From assembly GCA_021773115.1 (NCBI GenBank), contig JAJFKS010000025.1, positions 1 to 64,000 of the forward strand: a stretch of DNA of 64,000 bases. The letters run 5' to 3'. Below the pieces are notes generated by a model. That model made no database searches. It saw nothing but the letters and a program-made list of their open reading frames with translations, and had not been told where the DNA came from. Of the stretch, positions 8,086 through 18,934 are shown one piece after another; within the stretch, counting starts at the first letter, position 1, and every line of letters begins with the position of its first letter. Origin of the DNA: Woeseiaceae bacterium. Its GTDB lineage: Bacteria > Pseudomonadota > Gammaproteobacteria > Steroidobacterales > Woeseiaceae. The position numbers and the translations under genes were made by a program.

Positions 8086-8922
8086 TTGGGAAGTCAGCAT
8101 GATCCGACGAGACTGTACCTGGACGAGATAGGCATCTCGCCCCTGCTGACTGCGGACGAGGAAAGAAACTTCGCGCGGCGTGCCCAAAACGGTGATGAAC
8201 CCGCACGCCAACGCATGATCGAATGCAATCTGCGCCTTGTTGTCAAGATCGCCCGTCGCTATCTGCACCGCGGACTGCCATTGCTGGACTTGATCGAAGA
8301 GGGCAATCTCGGCCTCATCCACGCGGTGAAGAAATTTGATCCCGAGCGTGGTTTTCGATTTTCGACCTATGCTACCTGGTGGATACGCCAGAACATTGAG
8401 CGCGCCATCATGAACCAGTCACGCACTGTGCGACTGCCAATCCATATCATCAAAGACATTAACTCCTGTCTGCGTGCGGCGCGTCATCTGCGACAGCAAA
8501 GCGACGCAGTCCCGACAGCGCGCGACATCGCAAAGTTCCTGGATCGTGATGTGGCCGACGTTGAGCGCCTGTATGCACTGCACGAACGCATAACCCTGCG
8601 CGCCGGATCGAGTGACGCTGACGGCGTCGAGCCGATCGACCATCTCAAGGCGAAAAGCGATGCCGAGCCGCCAAGTTGTGCGCAAAAAGACGCGGTTCAT
8701 GACATCGTCGATCACTGGATTTTCGAATTGAGCGACAAACAGCGCACCGTGCTTGAGCGCCGCTTCGGCTTGCACGGCTATCGCCGTGAAACACTGGAGC
8801 AGATAGGCAACGAAATCGGCTTGACACGCGAGCGAGTGAGGCAAATTCAGCTCGACGCATTAAAGAACTTGCGCGAGATGATGGAAACTCATGGCTTTTC
8901 GGGCGAAACGCTGCTGGATTGA
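8086..8922 (+). CDS. rpoS: RNA polymerase sigma factor RpoS, without region 1.1
   Basis: 278 residues from the TTG at 8086, preceded by GAGGGG at 8074-8079. A TTG at 8068 is possible but lacks a ribosome site. Regions 1.2 ([16 protein letters not shown]), 2 ([12 protein letters not shown]...[19 protein letters not shown]), 3 ([10 protein letters not shown]) and 4 (RRFGLHGY...[11 protein letters not shown]) are complete and RpoS-like. The acidic N-terminal 50 or so residues of typical RpoS cannot be encoded: the frame is closed by TAA at 8047. Its position after nlpD supports RpoS over another group-2 sigma. It directs stationary-phase and stress transcription. Confidence 0.94.
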   Translation: MGSQHDPTRLYLDEIGISPLLTADEERNFARRAQNGDEPARQRMIECNLRLVVKIARRYLHRGLPLLDLIEEGNLGLIHAVKKFDPERGFRFSTYATWWIRQNIERAIMNQSRTVRLPIHIIKDINSCLRAARHLRQQSDAVPTARDIAKFLDRDVADVERLYALHERITLRAGSSDADGVEPIDHLKAKSDAEPPSCAQKDAVHDIVDHWIFELSDKQRTVLERRFGLHGYRRETLEQIGNEIGLTRERVRQIQLDALKNLREMMETHGFSGETLLD

Positions 8923-8926
8923 AGTC

Positions 8927-9313
8927 TTAGGCCGGGTACAGTACTGCAGCGACGCGCCGTCCTTCGCCAGCGAGTACATTAAACGTGCGGGCGGCGGCGG
9001 CTGTGTCCATCACTTCCAACCCCACGCCGCGACGGGCAAACGCGAACATCAATTCCCGCGGTGGAAACTGACTCTTGGTGCCGGTGCCAAGAATAACGAG
9101 CTCGGGTGAGTCATCGAGCAAGGAGCCAAAGTCATCTATGACCAGATCACTCAGGGCAACCTGCTGCCACTGCCCAATGACTTCGTCGGGCGTCAGTGCG
9201 ATGGTTCCCAACCAGAGTTGCTCATTAATGCGGATGCCGTCTTCGCCAACGCTTCGGATCGTCAGCGTGCTGGACAATTCTCTTGTGAATTTCAATTGCG
9301 CTTCCCTTACCAT
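8927..9313 (-). CDS. Mth938-domain protein (DUF498)
   Basis: 128 residues of the Mth938/AAMDC fold: an N-terminal strand pair, IRINEQLWLGTIALTP, then LVILGTGTKSQFPP and RGVGLEVMDTAAAARTFNVLAGEGRRVAAVLYP. No enzymatic role is established for bacterial members; a mitochondrial relative (NDUFAF3) assists complex I assembly. It is convergent with rpoS, 4 bases apart, and its start lies 11 bases from the divergent gene at 9325. Confidence 0.85.
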   Translation of the reverse strand: MVREAQLKFTRELSSTLTIRSVGEDGIRINEQLWLGTIALTPDEVIGQWQQVALSDLVIDDFGSLLDDSPELVILGTGTKSQFPPRELMFAFARRGVGLEVMDTAAAARTFNVLAGEGRRVAAVLYPA

Positions 9314-9324
9314 TTGCGCTCATC

Positions 9325-10299
9325 GTGAACACATCATATGACAAAAATGCTGCAATCGTCGTGCTGCCGGCCGTCACGGCGGGGCGCTTGCAGAACCGCT
9401 CATTGCGAAAGTGGCTGGCGCAATCCGATCTTCGTTATACACCCGGCCGAAGCGAGTCGCTGGCGATCGTGACTGGCGAACTGTCATTGCCGTACCCGGA
9501 ATCCGGCCTTGCTGCGCTGAGAATGTGGGGCCAGACCGGCGACCGTCCGACGAAATGGATCGCAGCGACCGATCCTGTTTACCTTGAGCCTCGCCTGGAT
9601 CACCTGTGCCTGCATGCGCTCAGCCGGACCGATATTACGGCGCAGGAGTTGCGAGCATTGATCGACCATTTGCAGACCACCCTGGCGGGCGAGAATCAAT
9701 TCGGCTTCACACGACTGGGACCATACGGCTACCTGAGTTCATCCGAAGCGCTGCCCACCGCGACGGTGCCGGCTTACGTCGTCGATCAGGACAAGCCTGA
9801 CGACTATCTCCCTGACGGCGACGGTAGCGCGTTGTACCGCAACCTGAGCAGCGAAATTGAAATGGCCCTGCACGAGCATGAGGTCAATTTACGACGCGAG
9901 GCGAACGGCGAGCCGCCAGCCAATGCGATGTGGCTGTGGGGCGGTGGTGTGGCACCCGAGCCCGTGACGCGACCGCAACCGCCGTTGTTTTCGGATGATC
10001 CGTTGTTGAACGGTTACTGGTATTCAGCGACTGCAGTGACTGAACCCTGGCCTGGAAATATCGCAGCTTGCCTCGAAGCGTCAGTTGCAGGATTTGTTGC
10101 GGAAACGCCGCCGGACGCCGACTCACCCGAGCTCCTGGAAAGCTGCCTGCTGGAACTTCGCGCGGCATTGCGAGCCGATCGCCTTAGTCGACTGGTGCTA
10201 TTGTTTCGCGATGGCTTGCGCGCCGATGTTCAACGCTCCCATGCATTGCGAGTGTGGCGGCGCAGCTCGCCCTGGCTGGAAGAGGCAGCGTTACAATGA
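9325..10299 (+). CDS. Conserved hypothetical protein of the recJ neighbourhood (COG4255-like)
   Basis: 324 residues from a GTG start. I recognise it as the uncharacterised family often found directly upstream of recJ in gammaproteobacteria, related at a distance to phosphoglycerate-mutase-type proteins. Visible features are PYPESGLAALRMWGQ, the FGFTRLGPYGYL stretch, and ANAMWLWGGG in the middle. There is no signal peptide or membrane segment. It overlaps recJ by ATGA, so translation is probably coupled. Function unknown. Confidence 0.72.
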   Translation: MNTSYDKNAAIVVLPAVTAGRLQNRSLRKWLAQSDLRYTPGRSESLAIVTGELSLPYPESGLAALRMWGQTGDRPTKWIAATDPVYLEPRLDHLCLHALSRTDITAQELRALIDHLQTTLAGENQFGFTRLGPYGYLSSSEALPTATVPAYVVDQDKPDDYLPDGDGSALYRNLSSEIEMALHEHEVNLRREANGEPPANAMWLWGGGVAPEPVTRPQPPLFSDDPLLNGYWYSATAVTEPWPGNIAACLEASVAGFVAETPPDADSPELLESCLLELRAALRADRLSRLVLLFRDGLRADVQRSHALRVWRRSSPWLEEAALQ

Positions 10300-12014
10300 G
10301 GGCGGCGCGACCCATTGTCTGCCGGCCGTCGCCATCAGCCGCGGATATTGAGCGGCTTGGCGATATTGACCCACTGCACGCGCGCTTGTACGCAATGCGC
10401 GGCCTCAAGACCGCGGGCGAACTTGATTATGGCCTGGCGCAGTTGGCGCCTGTCAGCGCGCTTGAGAATATCGATGACGCGGCGAGCCTGGTGATTGCCA
10501 GGCGCCGGGAACGCATCATCGTCATTGGCGATTTCGATGTCGATGGTGCAACCAGTACCGCATTGATGCTCCGCTGTCTGCGAGATTTCGGATTTGACGA
10601 TGTGGGATACCTGGTGCCGAATCGCTTCGAATACGGCTACGGTCTGACACCGGAAATTGTTGAAGTTGCCGCGCAGCGCTCGCCGAAATTGCTGATTACC
10701 GTCGACAACGGCGTCTCCAGCGTTGCCGGTGTTGCGAGAGCCAACGAACTGGGTATTCCGGTGCTGGTGACCGATCATCATTTGCCTGGATCGGTGTTAC
10801 CAGACGCTGCGGTTATTCTGAACCCCAATCTGGAAGGCAGTCGATTCCCGAGTCGAAACCTCGCCGGTGTCGGCGTCGCGTTTTATTTATTGGCGCGCAT
10901 AGGTCGGATGCTCGAGGAGCTCGGCGAGGCGGGCGCTGCGAAAATTCCGGCGCGCTACCTTGACCTGGTAGCGCTCGGTACCGTCGCCGATGTCGTGCCG
11001 CTGGATCACAATAACCGCGTTTTGGTTCAGCAAGGGCTGACACGCATGCGCGCCGGCATCGCAGTGCCGGGAATTGACGCGCTGCTCCGGCAAGCGGGTC
11101 GATCGCTTTCGCGTTGCATCAGTACCGATCTCGGTTTCGCCGTTGGACCGCGTATTAATGCGGCGGGGCGGCTCGAAGATATTTCGGTCGGCATCGAGTG
11201 TTTGCTGACTGACGATACCAACGTCGCGGCCGAATACGCGAGGCAGCTGGACCAGATCAACAAGGACCGTCGCGACATCGAGGCGACGATGCGTGATCAG
11301 GCGTTCAAATATGTTGACAATCTTGGCGAACAGCACTGGCCGAATTGCGTCTGTGTTTATGACAAATCCTGGCACCAGGGCGTCGTTGGCCTGATTGCTG
11401 CGCGCGTTCGCGAACGCTGTCATCGGCCCGTCATTGCGTTCGCACGAGAGGATGAAAAGTATCTAAAAGGTTCGGGCCGTTCGATCCCCGGCGTTCACAT
11501 TCGCGATCTGCTCGAGGCTGTTGCAACGGTCAAACCCGGTTTGATCGAAAAATTTGGCGGTCATGCCATGGCGGCCGGTCTTACTATCGCGCAGTCAGCA
11601 CTTGCCGACTTCAAAAAGACAGCAGCCGAGCAAATGCGACGCTTGTATCCAGAGGCAGACTTCAGTGGCGCGATCGTCACTGATGGACCGTTGCCCGATA
11701 GCGCGATCAACCTGGACTTCGCGCGCTCGTTGCGCGACGCAGGGCCCTGGGGTTCTGCGTTCCCGGAGCCGCTCTGGAGCGGTGAATTCAACGTCGTTGA
11801 ACAACGTACGGTCGGTGAGAACCACCTCAAATTGCGGCTCCGGCCAACGGCCGGCGGCAGTGTCGTCGACGCAATCGCATTTAACCAGGCGGGTCCCGTT
11901 TACCGCGGCGTTGTACACCTCGCTTACAAACTCGACGTCAACGAATTCCGCGGCGTTGAAAACCCGCAATTAATGGTCGAGCAAATTGCGCCTTTGCGCG
12001 ATACGCGTGCGTGA
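10296..12014 (+). CDS. recJ: Single-stranded-DNA exonuclease RecJ
   Basis: 572 residues from the ATG at 10296, which overlaps the previous stop (ATGA). The frame is open 42 bases further upstream, but that would lie inside the preceding gene. RecJ degrades single-stranded DNA 5' to 3' in RecF-pathway recombination and mismatch repair. DHH-family motifs are clear: VIGDFDVDGATSTAL, TVDNGVSS, VTDHHLPG and GPRINAAGRL. The DHHA1 motif is FGGHAMAAGLTI, and a C-terminal OB-like region follows. Confidence 0.96.
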   Translation: MRAARPIVCRPSPSAADIERLGDIDPLHARLYAMRGLKTAGELDYGLAQLAPVSALENIDDAASLVIARRRERIIVIGDFDVDGATSTALMLRCLRDFGFDDVGYLVPNRFEYGYGLTPEIVEVAAQRSPKLLITVDNGVSSVAGVARANELGIPVLVTDHHLPGSVLPDAAVILNPNLEGSRFPSRNLAGVGVAFYLLARIGRMLEELGEAGAAKIPARYLDLVALGTVADVVPLDHNNRVLVQQGLTRMRAGIAVPGIDALLRQAGRSLSRCISTDLGFAVGPRINAAGRLEDISVGIECLLTDDTNVAAEYARQLDQINKDRRDIEATMRDQAFKYVDNLGEQHWPNCVCVYDKSWHQGVVGLIAARVRERCHRPVIAFAREDEKYLKGSGRSIPGVHIRDLLEAVATVKPGLIEKFGGHAMAAGLTIAQSALADFKKTAAEQMRRLYPEADFSGAIVTDGPLPDSAINLDFARSLRDAGPWGSAFPEPLWSGEFNVVEQRTVGENHLKLRLRPTAGGSVVDAIAFNQAGPVYRGVVHLAYKLDVNEFRGVENPQLMVEQIAPLRDTRA

Positions 12015-12053
12015 TAAGATCGCGCACGTTTACGTCACACGACTAAAGACTTC

Positions 12054-13149
12054 ATGGAAACCGGCCCGATTAAGCAAACCATTTCAGACCTCACTGAACG
12101 CACTGATGCGTTGAGGAGGTATCTTTGACTATGAGGCCAAGGCGGAACGACTGACTGAAGTCGAACGCGAACTCGAGCAGCCCGGTATCTGGGACGATCC
12201 GGAACGTGCACAGGCCCTCGGGCAGGAACGCGCCCGGTTGGAGCAGGTGGTCGAGGGACTGGACCAACTGAGCACGGGGCTTACGGATGCCGCGGAACTT
12301 CTCGCGCTTGCGGTCGAGGAAAACGATAGCGCAACCGTTGACGAGGTCATCTCTGATCTTCTGCAACACGAGGAAAAAGTCGACGGTCTGGAATTTCGCC
12401 GCATGTTCTCAGGCGAAATGGATACCAACAGCGCCTACGTTGACATCCAGTCTGGCGCGGGTGGCACCGAAGCACAGGACTGGGCCGAAATGCTGCTGCG
12501 CATGTATTTGCGTTGGGCGGAAGCGCATGGCTACAAAGCCGCGGTCATCGAGGCATCGGCCGGTGAGGTAGCAGGCATCAAGAGTGCGACCGTTCACATC
12601 GTTGGCGAATACGCTTACGGCTGGTTGCGGACCGAAACCGGCGTACATCGCCTGGTAAGAAAATCACCCTTCGATTCCGGCAATCGCCGCCATACGTCTT
12701 TCGCTTCGGTATTCGTTTCGCCGGAGGTCGACGACGATATTGACATCGAAATTGATCCTTCAGATCTGCGAATCGATGTTTACCGCGCCAGCGGTGCCGG
12801 CGGACAACATGTCAACCGTACCGAATCGGCCGTGCGAATTACGCATTTGCCAACCAACACGGTGGTGCAGTGCCAGAACGATCGCTCGCAGCACAAAAAC
12901 AAGGCCACGGCGATGAACCAGCTCAAGGCGAAGCTGTACGAACTCGAAATGCAGCAGCGCCGGGCAGCGGCCTCGATCGTCGAAGAAAGCAAAGCGGATG
13001 TTGGCTGGGGCAGCCAGATCCGCTCCTACGTGCTCGATCAAAGTCGCATCAAAGATTTGCGTACTGGTGTTGAAACCGGTAACACTCAGGCGGTACTCGA
13101 TGGTGGGCTGGATGCTTTCATCGAAGCCAGCCTCAAACAAGGATTGTAA
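12054..13149 (+). CDS. prfB: Peptide chain release factor 2, with programmed +1 frameshift
   Basis: Translation begins at ATG 12054 and reads 24 codons to CTT TGA (TGA at 12126-12128). After a +1 shift it continues in frame from 12127 to the stop at 13149, giving 364 residues, near the 365 of Escherichia coli RF2. The codon-recognition motif SPF ([14 protein letters not shown]) and the peptidyl-hydrolysis motif GGQ ([14 protein letters not shown]) are present. RF2 terminates at UGA and UAA, so its own UGA provides autoregulation. It follows recJ and precedes lysS, as in enterobacteria. Confidence 0.97.
12114..12129 (+). promoter_or_regulatory. prfB programmed frameshift signal
   Basis: AGGAGG (12114-12119), then TATCTTTGAC, reproduces the RF2 shift site with the same spacing as Escherichia coli. 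The internal Shine-Dalgarno pushes the ribosome forward while UGA waits for RF2, and CUU slips to UUU. Confidence 0.95.
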
Positions 13150-13155
13150 GACGCA

Positions 13156-14652
13156 GTGACTGACGAAAAAGACGAGAATAGATTAATCGCGGAGCGCCGC
13201 GGTAAGCTGGACACATTGCGCGAAGCGGGTAATGCCTACCCCAATGATTTTCGACGTAATGCACTGGCGGGACAGCTTCATCAGACCTTCGAGTCATATG
13301 ACGACGATGTGCTCCGCGATGAGCACATCAAGGTATCGGTTGCCGGTCGCATGATGAGAAAAAACGTCATGGGCAAGGCCAGCTTCGTCGGCATCCAGGA
13401 TCGCTCCGGCGTCATTCAGTTGCGCCTCGAGCGCGACCGCTTGCCGGAAGGCGTCTACCAGGCGTTTAAAAAGTGGGATGTCGGCGATATTGTCGGCGCC
13501 AGCGGCGAACTGTTCCGAACGCAGAAGGGTGAGTTAACGGTACTTGCCGATGAAGTGAGACTGCTGACAAAGTCACTGCGGCCGCTACCGGAAAAATGGC
13601 ACGGACTGTCGGATCAGGAAACCCGTTACCGGCAGCGTTACGTCGATCTCATTATTAATGAGTCCAGTCGCAATGTGTTTCGCACCCGTTCACAAGTCAT
13701 TACCTACATGCGATCGTTCCTTGAGGCCGCCGATTTTCTCGAAGTCGAGACGCCGATGATGCAGACCACGCCGGGCGGTGCCAATGCGCGGCCGTTCAAA
13801 ACGCACCACAATGCGCTGGATATGCAGTTGTACATGCGCATTGCACCGGAATTGAACCTGAAACGACTGATTGTTGGCGGCTTCGATCGCGTCTATGAAA
13901 TCAATCGCAATTTCCGAAACGAAGGCGTGTCGACGCAGCACAATCCCGAATTCACGATGATGGAGGCCTACCGCGCGTATGCCGACTACCGTGACTGGAT
14001 GGACATGACCGAAGCAATGTTGCATGGCATGAGTGAAGCGGTGCTCGGCACCACAATCGTCAAGTATCAGGGTGAGGAATTCGATTTCGGCAAGTCCTTC
14101 AAGCGCGTGACGGTTGAGGAGGCAATTCAGGCCTACAACCCGGACTTCGACATGAGCCGGGTACGCGATCGCGACTACCTGGTGGAATATTGCGGAAAAC
14201 TCGGCTTGCCGGTGAAAGATAACGACGGGTCCGGTAAATTACAGATGGAAATTTTCGATGCTACGGGCGAAGAAAAATTGCGCGAGCCGACTTTTGTTAC
14301 CCAGTACCCGACCGAGGTTTCGCCGCTATCACGCAAAAACGACGCTGACCCGTTTGTCGCGGATCGCTTTGAGTTTTTTATTGCCGGTCGCGAAATCGCC
14401 AACGGTTTTTCGGAACTCAATGATCCGGAAGACCAGGCCGAACGCTTTCGTGCGCAAGTGGAAAACAGGGAAGCCGGTGACGAGGAGGCTATGGCCTTCG
14501 ATCACGACTACATCCGGGCGCTCGAATACGGCATGCCGCCGACGACCGGAATCGGTATTGGCATCGATCGCCTGGTGATGTTGCTGACGGACTCAGCGTC
14601 GATTCGGGATGTGCTGCTGTTCCCGCATATGCGGCCGGAATCCTTCGACTAG
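13156..14652 (+). CDS. lysS: Lysyl-tRNA synthetase, class II
   Basis: 498 residues from a GTG start, normal for class II LysRS. An N-terminal OB-fold anticodon-binding domain ([24 protein letters not shown]) is followed by the catalytic domain. Motif 2 lies around [24 protein letters not shown] and motif 3 is [13 protein letters not shown]. It charges tRNA-Lys with lysine using ATP. It starts 6 bases after the prfB stop and overlaps the convergent ygfZ stop by 4 bases. Confidence 0.97.
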   Translation: MTDEKDENRLIAERRGKLDTLREAGNAYPNDFRRNALAGQLHQTFESYDDDVLRDEHIKVSVAGRMMRKNVMGKASFVGIQDRSGVIQLRLERDRLPEGVYQAFKKWDVGDIVGASGELFRTQKGELTVLADEVRLLTKSLRPLPEKWHGLSDQETRYRQRYVDLIINESSRNVFRTRSQVITYMRSFLEAADFLEVETPMMQTTPGGANARPFKTHHNALDMQLYMRIAPELNLKRLIVGGFDRVYEINRNFRNEGVSTQHNPEFTMMEAYRAYADYRDWMDMTEAMLHGMSEAVLGTTIVKYQGEEFDFGKSFKRVTVEEAIQAYNPDFDMSRVRDRDYLVEYCGKLGLPVKDNDGSGKLQMEIFDATGEEKLREPTFVTQYPTEVSPLSRKNDADPFVADRFEFFIAGREIANGFSELNDPEDQAERFRAQVENREAGDEEAMAFDHDYIRALEYGMPPTTGIGIGIDRLVMLLTDSASIRDVLLFPHMRPESFD

Positions 14653-15308
14653 ACGAGCGCGTAGGGCAGCGGTATCAGTTCGAGCGCGATGCCGTTGACT
14701 GAGAGCGCGTCTTTCGCCCTGGCGGTGGGAATGATCGCCAGCAGCCTGTTGCCGGCGACGTTCAGGACCTCTCCAATGTCGCGTTCGCCATCGGAGACCT
14801 TGTCACCGGTCGATACCGGTTCGCGGCTCTCAAATTTCAAGGTTCGCCGTTTGGTTGCACCCTTGTAATGCGTTCGCGCAACGACTTCCTGGCCGGTATA
14901 GCAGCCCTTGTCGAAGCTGATCGCATCCAGCATATCGAGGTTCAGCATATGTGGCGTGAATTTCTCACTTTGCAGTGTGCCAATCCACGGTAGCCCGCTA
15001 TCAATAGCGACGGCCGGATCTTCGCTGCTGTTTGCTGCTGCTATCAATTTGAATTCAACTTTGGCGCGAAATCGAAACATCGTCAGGCGCCTGACAATCT
15101 CGTCCCCGAGCGTCGCCGGAACGGTGAGCGAATAGCCATCCGCTGATTTCGACACTGTCATCAAGGTAATCACGCGGCCTTTAGGGTTGCACCAGGCAGC
15201 TCGAATCGATGTTCTTGACTCCAGTTTGCCGAGGTCGTTGCTCAGCTGGCCTTGCAAAAAACTGAAAGCATCCAATCCGTGAACAGAAATTGTCGATGTC
15301 TCATACAT
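14649..15308 (-). CDS. ygfZ: Folate-binding protein YgfZ (Fe-S cluster maintenance)
   Basis: 219 residues, shorter than the 326 of Escherichia coli YgfZ but with the family signature [13 protein letters not shown]. The N-terminal part ([11 protein letters not shown]) is the GcvT-like fold. YgfZ uses tetrahydrofolate and helps assemble or repair iron-sulfur clusters in certain enzymes. It is convergent with lysS and divergent from the succinate dehydrogenase operon, whose subunit B carries three Fe-S clusters, so the neighbourhood fits. Start ATG at 15308. Confidence 0.88.
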   Translation of the reverse strand: MYETSTISVHGLDAFSFLQGQLSNDLGKLESRTSIRAAWCNPKGRVITLMTVSKSADGYSLTVPATLGDEIVRRLTMFRFRAKVEFKLIAAANSSEDPAVAIDSGLPWIGTLQSEKFTPHMLNLDMLDAISFDKGCYTGQEVVARTHYKGATKRRTLKFESREPVSTGDKVSDGERDIGEVLNVAGNRLLAIIPTARAKDALSVNGIALELIPLPYALV

Positions 15309-15364
15309 GTTGTTTTTTTACTCGCGATACTGCAGCTTGAGGTCCGCTCTGGCATACTCGCGCC

Positions 15365-15538
15365 ATGAACGCCGAAGATACAAAAAATAGGGCCGAAGGT
15401 GAGAATTCCAAGGTGGGTTCGGAGCATGATACCGCGAGTACCGATAATAATCGGCCAAAAGAAGTTGGCGGGCGCGGCGGGCTGGATCCCACCCGATACG
15501 GTGATTGGGAAAAGTCCGGACGCTGTGTCGATTTTTAG
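15365..15538 (+). CDS. SdhAF4-like succinate dehydrogenase assembly factor (DUF1674)
   Basis: 57 residues, easily missed by a length cut-off. The N-terminal 30 residues are polar and disordered-looking. The C-terminus carries GGLDPTRYGDWEKSGRCVDF, the DUF1674 signature of SDHAF4, in which the RYGDWEKxGRCxDF tail is nearly invariant. In eukaryotes SDHAF4 binds flavinylated SdhA, promotes covalent FAD attachment and protects against auto-oxidation. It sits 51 bases upstream of sdhC in the same orientation, so a role in assembling this SDH is very likely. The operon also has SdhE, so two helper types coexist. Confidence 0.85.
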   Translation: MNAEDTKNRAEGENSKVGSEHDTASTDNNRPKEVGGRGGLDPTRYGDWEKSGRCVDF

Positions 15539-15589
15539 GGATAATAGGACCATCGTTTTTTGCCATTGTCATCAACAAGAAGAGAGTCC

Positions 15590-15967
15590 ATGAGTCATCA
15601 CGAGCGGCCACTTTCGCCGTATCTGTCGATCTACCGCTGGCCCATCACGATGACCGTCTCGATATTGCATCGAGCCACCGGTTTGGCCTTAAGCGCCGGT
15701 TTCGTCATATTTTGCGCCTGGCTGTACGACGCGGCGGCGGGTGCCGAATCCTATACGCAATTCATGTCCTATGCCGACACATTGCTCGGCAGGCTGTTTT
15801 TCATCGCTGTCAGTTTTGCGTTTTTCCTGCACTTGGCTAACGGCATTCGCCATCTCGTTTGGGATGTTGGTCTTGGCTTTGAAATCAAGACGGCCAATGC
15901 CTCCGCCTGGTTTGTGATTGTGTTTGCCATAGTGATGACGGCGCTGTTCTGGTGGGCTCGCTCATGA
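15590..15967 (+). CDS. sdhC: Succinate dehydrogenase cytochrome b556 subunit
   Basis: 125 residues from ATG 15590. Family features are RPLSPYLSIYRWPITMTVSILHRATG at the first membrane helix and LHLANGIRHLVWDVG, which holds a heme-ligating histidine. There are three membrane segments. Together with SdhD it forms the inner-membrane anchor that binds heme b and ubiquinone. The RPLSPHL-type start is typical of mitochondrial-like SDH. Its TGA overlaps the sdhD ATG (ATGA). Confidence 0.94.
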   Translation: MSHHERPLSPYLSIYRWPITMTVSILHRATGLALSAGFVIFCAWLYDAAAGAESYTQFMSYADTLLGRLFFIAVSFAFFLHLANGIRHLVWDVGLGFEIKTANASAWFVIVFAIVMTALFWWARS

Positions 15968-16344
15968 GTCTGCGGTCACCGTTAAACAGAGTTCTGGGCC
16001 TTGGATCGGCCAAAAGCGGCACCGATCATTTCTGGGGGCAGCGCGTATCCGGTATTGCGCTTGTGTTACTGGGACTCTGGTTTGCGGTCTCGCTGGTGCA
16101 AATGCCCGGGTTTTCACACGCTGAGACACTTGCTTTTATCGCTATGCCACTGAACAGCGTGCTGCTGCTGATGCTCAGCGTTACCGTCGCATACCATTCC
16201 TACCTTGGCGTACAAGTCGTTATCGAAGACTATGTTCACGGCCATGGATTGAAACTTTTTTCTCTCATTGTTTCTCGCTTTGTACACAGCCTGTTGGCAG
16301 TCGCGGCGATATACGCAATTTTGACGATTGGACTCGGCGCATGA
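15964..16344 (+). CDS. sdhD: Succinate dehydrogenase membrane anchor subunit
   Basis: 126 residues. A short cytosolic N-terminus ([26 protein letters not shown]) leads to three hydrophobic helices. [18 protein letters not shown] in the second half matches the SdhD heme/quinone region. The 4-base ATGA overlaps with sdhC before and sdhA after show tight translational coupling. Confidence 0.92.
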   Translation: MSLRSPLNRVLGLGSAKSGTDHFWGQRVSGIALVLLGLWFAVSLVQMPGFSHAETLAFIAMPLNSVLLLMLSVTVAYHSYLGVQVVIEDYVHGHGLKLFSLIVSRFVHSLLAVAAIYAILTIGLGA

Positions 16345-18125
16345 GCGACTACGAATTTATTGATCACAGCTACGACGTTGTTGTAATCGGTGCAGGCGGT
16401 GCGGGCTTACGCGCGACTTTCGGGCTCGCCGAGGCTGGATTCAAGACCGCCTGTGTCACCAAAGTATTCCCGACCCGCAGTCACACTGTGGCGGCGCAGG
16501 GTGGCATCAGCGCAGCGCTCGGCAACATGGGCGAAGACGACTGGCGCTGGCACATGTACGACACGGTCAAGGGATCGGACTGGCTCGGCGATCAGGATGC
16601 GATCGAGTACATGTGTAAAGAGGCAGCCGATGCGGTCATCGAACTGGAACACTATGGCGTGCCATTTTCGCGAACTGAAGACGGCAAAATTTATCAGCGT
16701 CCATTTGGCGGCATGACAACGCGATTTGGCGAAGGCACGGCACAACGAACCTGCGCCGCTGCCGATCGAACCGGTCACGCGATGTTGCACACGCTGTATC
16801 AGCAGTCCCTCAAGCACGACGCCGAGTTTTTTATCGAGTATTTCGCGATCGACCTGATCATGGAGGACGGCACGTGTCGTGGCGTGGTTGCCATTGACCT
16901 GGCAACGGGGCGCTTGCATCGCTTCCGCTCGCACCAGGTAATCCTGGCGACCGGAGGCTACGGCAGGTCTTTCTTTTCGTGCACCTCTGCGCACACATGC
17001 ACCGGGGATGGCGGTGCGATGGTGTTACGGGCCGGATTGCCGGTACAAGACATGGAGTTTGTACAGTTTCATCCGACCGGGATTTACGGTGCCGGCATGC
17101 TGATTACCGAGGGGGTGAGAGGTGAGGGCGGCTATCTGACCAACTCAGAAGGCGAGCGTTTCATGGAGCGCTACGCACCCAATGCGAAGGACCTTGCGTC
17201 GCGTGATGTCGTCAGTCGATCCATGACCATCGAAATTAACGAGGGACGCGGTGTTGGCCCTGAGTCGGACCATTTACATCTGCATCTGGAGCATTTGGGC
17301 CCCGAGGTCATCGACGAGCGATTGCCGGGAATCGCAGAATCGGCACGAATTTTTGCGAACGTTGATGTGACTAAAGCCCCAATCCCGGTTCTGCCGACGG
17401 TGCACTACAACATGGGCGGAATTCCGGCGAACTACAACGGGCAGGTCGTAACCAGGCTGGACGGCGATCCTGAATCGGTGGTTGCCGGCTTGATGGCCGT
17501 TGGTGAAGCCGCCTGTGTTTCCGTGCACGGAGCAAATCGACTTGGCTCGAATTCGCTGCTCGATCTGGTTGTTTTCGGTCGTGCGGCAGCGCATTTCTGC
17601 GCAGAAACGATGCAGCCCGGCGCACGCCACAAGGCGCTTGCCGCTGACGCGGGACAAAATAGCGTCGCGCGCATTGATAAATTGCGCAATGCCAAAGGCG
17701 ACCGACCGACGGCCGAGATTCGGCTCGAAATGCAAAAAGTGATGCAGGGTCACGCTGCCGTATTCCGCACCGGCGAAACCCTGAACAAAGGCGTTGAACT
17801 GTTGCGAAAGACCTTCGCCAGTTTTGCAGACGTTGGCGTTACTGATCGTTCGATGATCTGGAATACCGATCTCGTGGAGACAATGGAGCTTGAAAATCTG
17901 CTACTGAACGCGACGGCGACCATTGAGTCGGCGGCCAACCGGACCGAGAGCCGTGGCGCACATGCTCGCGAGGACTACCCGGACCGCGACGACACGAACT
18001 GGATGAAACACACGTTGTCATGGGTGGACAGCGAAGGAAAAGTCAGCTTCGAATACCGTCCGGTTCACCAGCAAACTCTGACGGATGAAGTGGACTACGT
18101 TGAACCGAAAGCTAGAGTCTATTAA
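16341..18125 (+). CDS. sdhA: Succinate dehydrogenase flavoprotein subunit
   Basis: 594 residues. It oxidises succinate to fumarate and passes electrons to SdhB. The FAD-binding GAGGAGL motif is near the start. The histidine that carries covalent FAD lies in [12 protein letters not shown], and [10 protein letters not shown] and [10 protein letters not shown] belong to the active-site and capping regions. Full length and without lesions. It is served by two likely flavinylation helpers in the same operon. Confidence 0.98.
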   Translation: MSDYEFIDHSYDVVVIGAGGAGLRATFGLAEAGFKTACVTKVFPTRSHTVAAQGGISAALGNMGEDDWRWHMYDTVKGSDWLGDQDAIEYMCKEAADAVIELEHYGVPFSRTEDGKIYQRPFGGMTTRFGEGTAQRTCAAADRTGHAMLHTLYQQSLKHDAEFFIEYFAIDLIMEDGTCRGVVAIDLATGRLHRFRSHQVILATGGYGRSFFSCTSAHTCTGDGGAMVLRAGLPVQDMEFVQFHPTGIYGAGMLITEGVRGEGGYLTNSEGERFMERYAPNAKDLASRDVVSRSMTIEINEGRGVGPESDHLHLHLEHLGPEVIDERLPGIAESARIFANVDVTKAPIPVLPTVHYNMGGIPANYNGQVVTRLDGDPESVVAGLMAVGEAACVSVHGANRLGSNSLLDLVVFGRAAAHFCAETMQPGARHKALAADAGQNSVARIDKLRNAKGDRPTAEIRLEMQKVMQGHAAVFRTGETLNKGVELLRKTFASFADVGVTDRSMIWNTDLVETMELENLLLNATATIESAANRTESRGAHAREDYPDRDDTNWMKHTLSWVDSEGKVSFEYRPVHQQTLTDEVDYVEPKARVY

Positions 18126-18151
18126 GACGATGACCAGGACGACTAAATACT

Positions 18152-18934
18152 GTGGCTGAATTCCGACTCCCGAAAAATTCGCGCATCACTAAAGGCCAGC
18201 ACTTTGCGGCGGCCAGCGGCGCCAGCAATCTGCGGCAGTTCGCTGTGTATCGCTACGACCCGTCAAACGGCGGCCAGCCGCGCATGGATACCTACGACGT
18301 CGATATGGATAACTGCGGTCCGATGGTTCTCGATGCATTGATTAAGATCAAAAACGAGATTGACCCGACGCTGACGTTTCGTCGCTCCTGCCGCGAAGGA
18401 ATTTGCGGCTCCTGTGCGATGAACATCGACGGCGGCAATACGCTCGCCTGTACGCGCGCGATTGACGACAGCAAGGGCAGAATCCGGGTATATCCGTTGC
18501 CGCACATGCCGGTCGTAAAAGACCTGGTCCCGGATCTCACCAATTTTTATGCCCAGTACGCGTCTGTCAAACCGTGGTTGCAGACCCGCACGCCGCCGCC
18601 ACCCGATCAGGAACGACTGCAAAGCAAGCAAGACCAGGAACTAATCAATGAGCCGGCAGCCTGCATTCTTTGTGCCTGTTGCTCGACGAGCTGCCCGAGC
18701 TACTGGTGGAACAGCGACCGCTATCTGGGCCCTGCCGCACTGCTGGCTTCGTACCGCTGGCTGGTCGACAGCCGCGACGAGGCAACCGGCGAACGCCTCG
18801 ACGAGCTTGAAGACCCGTTCCGTCTGTATCGCTGCCATACGATCATGAACTGCACGCAAAGCTGTCCGAAGGGCCTGAACCCGGCGCAGGCCATTGCCGA
18901 GACCAAGAAAATGCTGGTCGAACGGAAGTTTTGA
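18152..18934 (+). CDS. sdhB: Succinate dehydrogenase iron-sulfur subunit
   Basis: 260 residues from a GTG start. All three clusters are encoded: [2Fe-2S] in [15 protein letters not shown], [4Fe-4S] in [16 protein letters not shown], and [3Fe-4S] in [17 protein letters not shown]. It carries electrons from FAD to the quinone site. It is separated from sdhA by 26 bases and directly abuts sdhE (TGA then TTG). Confidence 0.98.
   Translation: MAEFRLPKNSRITKGQHFAAASGASNLRQFAVYRYDPSNGGQPRMDTYDVDMDNCGPMVLDALIKIKNEIDPTLTFRRSCREGICGSCAMNIDGGNTLACTRAIDDSKGRIRVYPLPHMPVVKDLVPDLTNFYAQYASVKPWLQTRTPPPPDQERLQSKQDQELINEPAACILCACCSTSCPSYWWNSDRYLGPAALLASYRWLVDSRDEATGERLDELEDPFRLYRCHTIMNCTQSCPKGLNPAQAIAETKKMLVERKF

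Noticed and set aside
12054..12128. Separate 24-codon peptide before prfB
   Set aside because: It is the first part of RF2; the AGGAGG/CTTTGAC shift site joins it to the main frame.
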